From NCBI GenBank assembly GCA_937915735.1, contig CALGGS010000109.1, positions 1 to 16,605 on the forward strand: a DNA stretch of 16,605 nucleotides. Direction: 5' to 3'. A program made the translations under genes and the position numbers. Shown in pieces: positions 13,283 through 16,605 of this stretch (its first letter is position 1; every line of letters begins with the position of its first letter). The notes under the pieces were generated by a model that saw nothing but the letters and a program-made list of their open reading frames with translations, was not told the origin of the DNA and searched no databases. Source of the DNA: an uncultured Treponema sp. (GTDB lineage: Bacteria; Spirochaetota; Spirochaetia; Treponematales; Treponemataceae).

Positions 13283-16003
13283 TTATTTCAGCGTTTCAAT
13301 ATACCCCTGAAGTTTCTCGATTCGGCGCTTGGTCTCGGCCAGTTTGTCGCGCTCGGCCTGAACGACCTCGGCAGGGGCATGTTCGGCGAATTTGCCGCCC
13401 AGTTTGGCTTCGGTTCGCTCGGCATCTTTCTTGTCCTTTTCCAAATCTTTCTGGAAGTGGAGCAAAAGCTGGTCTTTATTGATGTTCTCGTCAAGGATGA
13501 TGAAGGCCTCAAAGCCAGTTCCCACGGTTCCGATTGACTTGACAGGTTTTGACTCGACGAATTCCACCTTTGAAAGACCTGCCAGAAGCTGAATCATGTC
13601 AACCTTTTCGCGGCAGACTTCCGCGGCTGAGCCTTTTTCGATGAGGACAGCAAGGTTGATTTTGTCAGCCGGGTTTACGCCGCACTCGTTACGCAATCCT
13701 CGGACAGAGCGAATCAAATCCTGCAGGACAGCAAAGCGGGTGATGATTTTCTGGTCAGCCCTGCTTTCTGAATATTCAGGATATGGAGCGGTAACGAGAA
13801 GGTCAGAATATGTCTCGTTAGACATGATTTTCTGCTCACCGGCCTTCTTTCGGTTCTCGATGATTTCTGCCAGAGGCAATTTTGAGTAAATCTCTTCGGT
13901 AACGAAAGGAATGAAAGGATGCAAGAGCCGCAGTGACTCTTCAAGAACATTCAAAAGGACTGAGACAGCCCGGTCTTTTTCGGCATCATCTCCGTGCCAG
14001 AATGAGAGTTTTGTTGCCTCTACATACCAGTCACAGAAATTGTTCCAGAAATATTCATAGACTGTGCTTGCGGCGTCGTTGTAGCGGTATGAGTCAAGGG
14101 CTTCCCGGGCATTTTTTGCCGCATTGTTGAGGGCTGTGAAAATCCACTTGTCAAGCTCGTTAAGGTCGCTGTCCTTTACAGGAACAAGATTCCTTCCCTC
14201 AAGATTTCCAAGAATGTAGCGGCTTGCGTTCCAGACCTTGTTGCAGAAGCGGCTTCCCATCTTGAAGGAATCGTTGTCAACCAGAACATCCTGCCCCTGA
14301 GCGGCAAGGTATGAAAGGGTGAATTTAAGGGCGTCAGAGCCGTACTGCTCGATGACTTCCAGCGGGTCGATTCCGTTTCCGAGGGATTTTGACATTTTGC
14401 GTCCCTGCTTGTCGCGCACGAGACCGTGGATGTAAATGTCGTGGAAAGGAGCCTTGCCTGTGAATTCAAGGCCTGCCATAATCATGCGGCTTACCCAGAA
14501 GAAAATGATGTCGTAAGCCGTAACAAGGGCTGTAGTCGGGTAGAATTTCTGCAAGTCAGCGGTGTTTTCAGGCCAGCCGAGAGTAGAGAAAGGCCAGAGC
14601 CATGAAGAAAACCATGTATCCAATACATCAGGATCCTGCTTTACGTTCGTGCTTCCGCATTTCGGACATTTTGTGACATCCTCGCGGGAAACGATTGTTT
14701 CGCCACACTCGCAGTACCAGGCAGGAATTCTGTGTCCCCACCAAATCTGGCGGCTTACGCACCAGTCGCGGATATTTTCCATCCAGTGAGTGTAGGTGTT
14801 TTCCCATTTTCGAGGATAGAAGACGATTTCGCCGTCACGCCATGCTTTCAAGGCCTTTTCTGCCAGCGGCTTCATTTTGACGAACCACTGATAGCTTAAA
14901 TATGGCTCCACAACGGTTTTACAGCGGTAGCAGTGGCCTACAGAGTGAGTCATTTTTTCCTCACCCTTGAAAAGACCTGCCTCAGTCAAATCCTCGATGA
15001 CAAGTTTGCGGGCCTTTTCGCAGGTAAGGCCACGGTATTTTTCGGGAACATTTTCGTTCAGCGTGCCGTCAGGATTCAAAAGATTGACGACTTCAAGATT
15101 GTGACGCAAGCCCACTTCCCAGTCGTTGGGGTCATGTGCCGGCGTGATTTTTACCATACCTGTTCCGAATTCTTTATCAACATAGCTGTCGGCGATAATC
15201 GGGATTTCCTTTCCTGTAATGGGGAGCTTCAAGGTTTTGCCCACAAGATTCTTGTATCGCTCGTCATCAGGATTTACGGCAACGGCCGTGTCACCGAAGA
15301 AAGTTTCAGGTCGGGTTGTGGCCACTTCGATTTTGCCGCTTCCGTCAGCATATTCGTAGTAGAGGTGGTACATTGCGCCCTGTGTATCAACATGGTCAAC
15401 TTCATCATCAGCCAGAGCCGTACCACAGCGGGGACACCAGTTTACCAATCGCTGTCCCTTGTACATAAGACCGCGCTCATAGAGAGTGACGAAAACATCG
15501 CGGACAGCCTTTGAAAGTCCCTCGTCGTAAGTGAACCGCTCGCGAGCCCAGTCAACCGAGTTTCCAAGTTTTTTCTGCTGCTTTACGATTGTGTCGTGGT
15601 GGTCATGGGTCACTTCCCAAGTGCGCTCGATGAACTTTTCACGGCCCAAGTCGTTTCGGGTCTTTCCTTCTTTTTTGAGGGCGCGCTCGACAACATTCTG
15701 AGTGGCGATACCGGCGTGGTCAGTTCCCGGAATCCAGAGAGTGTCATCGCCCTTCATGCGGTGATAGCGGACTACGATGTCCTGCAAAGTGTTGTTGAGG
15801 CCGTGTCCCATGTGAAGGACGCCAGTGACATTTGGCGGCGGAATGACGACCGTATATTTGATATTTGTTGATTTTCGCTGATTGTGGACGGGTGAAGACT
15901 CATCGCTTGAAGGCTTAAAGTAGCCCTTCTCCACCCACTGACCGTAAATGCGGTCCTCAAAATCTTTAGGATTGTAAGCTTTTTCCAATTCAATAGCGTG
16001 CAT
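13283..16003 (-). CDS. valS: Valyl-tRNA synthetase
   Basis: A complete 906-aa class I synthetase, normal length for the bacterial enzyme. It joins valine to tRNA-Val using ATP in the cytoplasm. The ATP-binding signatures are present: HMGH at residues 64-67 (PPPNVTGVLHMGHG) and KMSKS at 536-540. The editing insertion, which removes mischarged threonine, follows the first half of the Rossmann fold (VEVATTRPETFFGDTAVAV region, about 190-350). Zn-type Cys pairs occur at CPRC, CYRC, and CECG with CPKC. The anticodon-binding helical domain comes next, and the last 65 residues form the coiled-coil tRNA arm typical of ValRS (QKDLEKDKKDAERTEAKLGG). No breaks are seen. It has its own promoter and so probably starts a transcription unit. 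Confidence 0.98.
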   Translation of the reverse strand: MHAIELEKAYNPKDFEDRIYGQWVEKGYFKPSSDESSPVHNQRKSTNIKYTVVIPPPNVTGVLHMGHGLNNTLQDIVVRYHRMKGDDTLWIPGTDHAGIATQNVVERALKKEGKTRNDLGREKFIERTWEVTHDHHDTIVKQQKKLGNSVDWARERFTYDEGLSKAVRDVFVTLYERGLMYKGQRLVNWCPRCGTALADDEVDHVDTQGAMYHLYYEYADGSGKIEVATTRPETFFGDTAVAVNPDDERYKNLVGKTLKLPITGKEIPIIADSYVDKEFGTGMVKITPAHDPNDWEVGLRHNLEVVNLLNPDGTLNENVPEKYRGLTCEKARKLVIEDLTEAGLFKGEEKMTHSVGHCYRCKTVVEPYLSYQWFVKMKPLAEKALKAWRDGEIVFYPRKWENTYTHWMENIRDWCVSRQIWWGHRIPAWYCECGETIVSREDVTKCPKCGSTNVKQDPDVLDTWFSSWLWPFSTLGWPENTADLQKFYPTTALVTAYDIIFFWVSRMIMAGLEFTGKAPFHDIYIHGLVRDKQGRKMSKSLGNGIDPLEVIEQYGSDALKFTLSYLAAQGQDVLVDNDSFKMGSRFCNKVWNASRYILGNLEGRNLVPVKDSDLNELDKWIFTALNNAAKNAREALDSYRYNDAASTVYEYFWNNFCDWYVEATKLSFWHGDDAEKDRAVSVLLNVLEESLRLLHPFIPFVTEEIYSKLPLAEIIENRKKAGEQKIMSNETYSDLLVTAPYPEYSESRADQKIITRFAVLQDLIRSVRGLRNECGVNPADKINLAVLIEKGSAAEVCREKVDMIQLLAGLSKVEFVESKPVKSIGTVGTGFEAFIILDENINKDQLLLHFQKDLEKDKKDAERTEAKLGGKFAEHAPAEVVQAERDKLAETKRRIEKLQGYIETLK

Positions 16004-16036
16004 AAAAAAACAGACCTCTAAAAAAATTATGACGAA

Positions 16037-16065
16037 ATTATAGTGAATTGGAGCGTTTTCTTCAA
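16037..16065 (-). promoter_or_regulatory. valS promoter
   Basis: On the minus strand TTGAAG (16065..16060), a 17-nt spacer and a perfect TATAAT (16042..16037), followed about 33 nt later by the valS ATG. AGAGG lies 11 nt before the ATG as a rather distant ribosome binding site. Confidence 0.75.
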
Positions 16066-16068
16066 TAA

Positions 16069-16172
16069 AAATTCCTCACAGAGACAGAGAGTTCACAGAG
16101 AGATTTCTTTTGTATGAGAATCTTTCAAAAACTTTATACTCTCTGTGTGCTCAAAAGCTCTGTGAGAAATTT
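16069..16172. repeat. Dispersed 'CTCTGTG' inverted repeat (copy 2), overlapping the end of the TrpR-like gene
   Basis: AAATTCCTCACAGAG pairs with CTCTGTGAGAAATTT (14 of 15), with an inner CACAGAGAG/CTCTCTGTG stem at 16094..16102 and 16139..16147. Same building blocks as the copy at 13157..13230. The right arm runs into the stop codon of the TrpR-like gene. It may serve as that gene's terminator structure. Confidence 0.75.
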
Positions 16173-16494
16173 AAATGGAATCTGCGTAATCAAGCAATTT
16201 TCGGAAAGCTGAATCTTCTTTTTTTAATTCCCTTGAACCGCGGGTGATTTTGCAGAGAGAGATATGGAATTTCTTCGCGATTTCCCGCTGAGTCGTGCCC
16301 TTGTCGATTTCACGGACTAAAAGCCAGCGTTTTGCAAAGTCATTCAGCTCCGCAGGCGTAAAGAGACAGCCGAAAAATTCATAGATGAATGAAGAATCAT
16401 TGTTTTTGGAAAGAAGATTGCACATTTCTTTGAGCGCGTTTTCCAAGTCAGCCTGAGTCAATTCTGTTTGAGCATCTGTTTTTTTGTCTGTCAT
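16171..16494 (-). CDS. TrpR/YerC-family DNA-binding repressor
   Basis: 107 aa, starting at ATG 16494, five bases after the stop of the EAL-domain gene, so both are in one operon. Residues about 45-100 match the TrpR fold: LFTPAELNDFAKRWLLVREID, then the helix-turn-helix TTQREIAKKFHISLCKITRGSRELK, whose ITRGS motif is characteristic of TrpR. E. coli TrpR binds tryptophan as co-repressor; the YerC/YecD branch has no established ligand, and this window does not decide between them. No trp biosynthesis gene is present here. The N-terminal 30 residues are charged and probably flexible. Confidence 0.88.
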   Translation of the reverse strand: MTDKKTDAQTELTQADLENALKEMCNLLSKNNDSSFIYEFFGCLFTPAELNDFAKRWLLVREIDKGTTQREIAKKFHISLCKITRGSRELKKEDSAFRKLLDYADSI

Positions 16495-16499
16495 GTCAG

Positions 16500-16605
16500 C
16501 TACACCTTTTCCGCAAAATATCGTTCTTCAAAATCAACCACAGGAATCGGGCGGGAAAAGTAAAATCCCTGGAACAAGTCGCATCCAGCCAAAGCAAGGA
16601 AATTC
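16500..16605 (-). CDS. C-terminal end of an EAL-domain (cyclic-di-GMP phosphodiesterase-type) protein, partial
   Basis: The last 34 codons before a TAG at 16502..16500 read GCDLFQGFYFSRPIPVVDFE and a short tail, which is the conserved end of EAL domains (GCD-x-QGYYFS-P). The gene enters from the right edge. EAL domains hydrolyse cyclic-di-GMP when the catalytic residues are intact, but those lie outside the window, as does any GGDEF or sensor domain. It immediately precedes the TrpR-like gene. Confidence 0.8.
   Translation of the reverse strand, partial: NFLALAGCDLFQGFYFSRPIPVVDFEERYFAEKV

Noticed and set aside
1..16605. Search for a DGR reverse transcriptase
   Set aside because: No open frame on either strand shows RT motifs such as QG-x3-SP or a catalytic DD box; the left region I checked by hand is sfsA, not a broken RT.

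Overview
The window looks like chromosome of a spirochaete, most probably a Treponema. This is an inference. It rests on lipoproteins with relaxed lipoboxes, Listeria-Bacteroides (InlB-like) repeats, a large two-receiver hybrid kinase, and above all a diversity-generating retroelement (DGR) target with a formylglycine-enzyme/C-type-lectin-like (FGE/SUMF1) domain, the arrangement known from T. denticola TvpA. Every gene I can support lies on the minus strand, so gene order is best read from right to left.

Right part (16605 to 12504), housekeeping and signalling: the C-terminus of an EAL-domain protein, then 5 nt later a TrpR/YerC-like repressor, then valS (complete valyl-tRNA synthetase behind a textbook promoter), then a stand-alone HD hydrolase resembling the hydrolase half of RelA/SpoT. 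Two copies of a dispersed 'CTCTGTG/TCCTCAC' inverted repeat sit on either side of valS. Middle (12425 to 7276): a 1029-aa membrane hybrid histidine kinase, an intergenic cluster of three strong hairpins, and a methyl-accepting chemotaxis protein that is frameshifted and lacks its second membrane segment.

Left-centre (7034 to 1832), the part to look at: a two-gene lipoprotein operon followed by DGR parts. The first lipoprotein (Pro-Glu repeats, InlB repeat) is interrupted at a run of 8 C. The second is a lipoprotein with an InlB repeat, a long beta-helix and a C-terminal FGE/C-lectin domain; it is interrupted at a run of 6 G. Deleting one base in each run restores proteins of 412 and 1102 aa. 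The last 162 coding bases of the second gene lie within a variable repeat (VR, 2464..2634). It matches a template repeat (TR, 1832..2002) at all 120 non-adenine positions but differs at 30 of 51 template adenines (17 A>G, 11 A>T, 2 A>C), the signature of DGR adenine mutagenesis. An 85-bp structured inverted repeat lies 3 bp after the VR, and an unrecognised 104-aa gene occupies the usual accessory-gene slot between VR and TR.

No reverse transcriptase is present in the window. An IS630-family element (605..1833) is inserted exactly at the 3' edge of the TR, where the RT-side sequence would be expected, and the next gene is sfsA (partial). The locus is therefore either an orphan cassette served by an RT elsewhere, or a DGR disabled by the insertion. 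The combination of a DGR-diversified display domain and a G-tract that can switch the same domain in or out of frame is the most interesting feature of the window.
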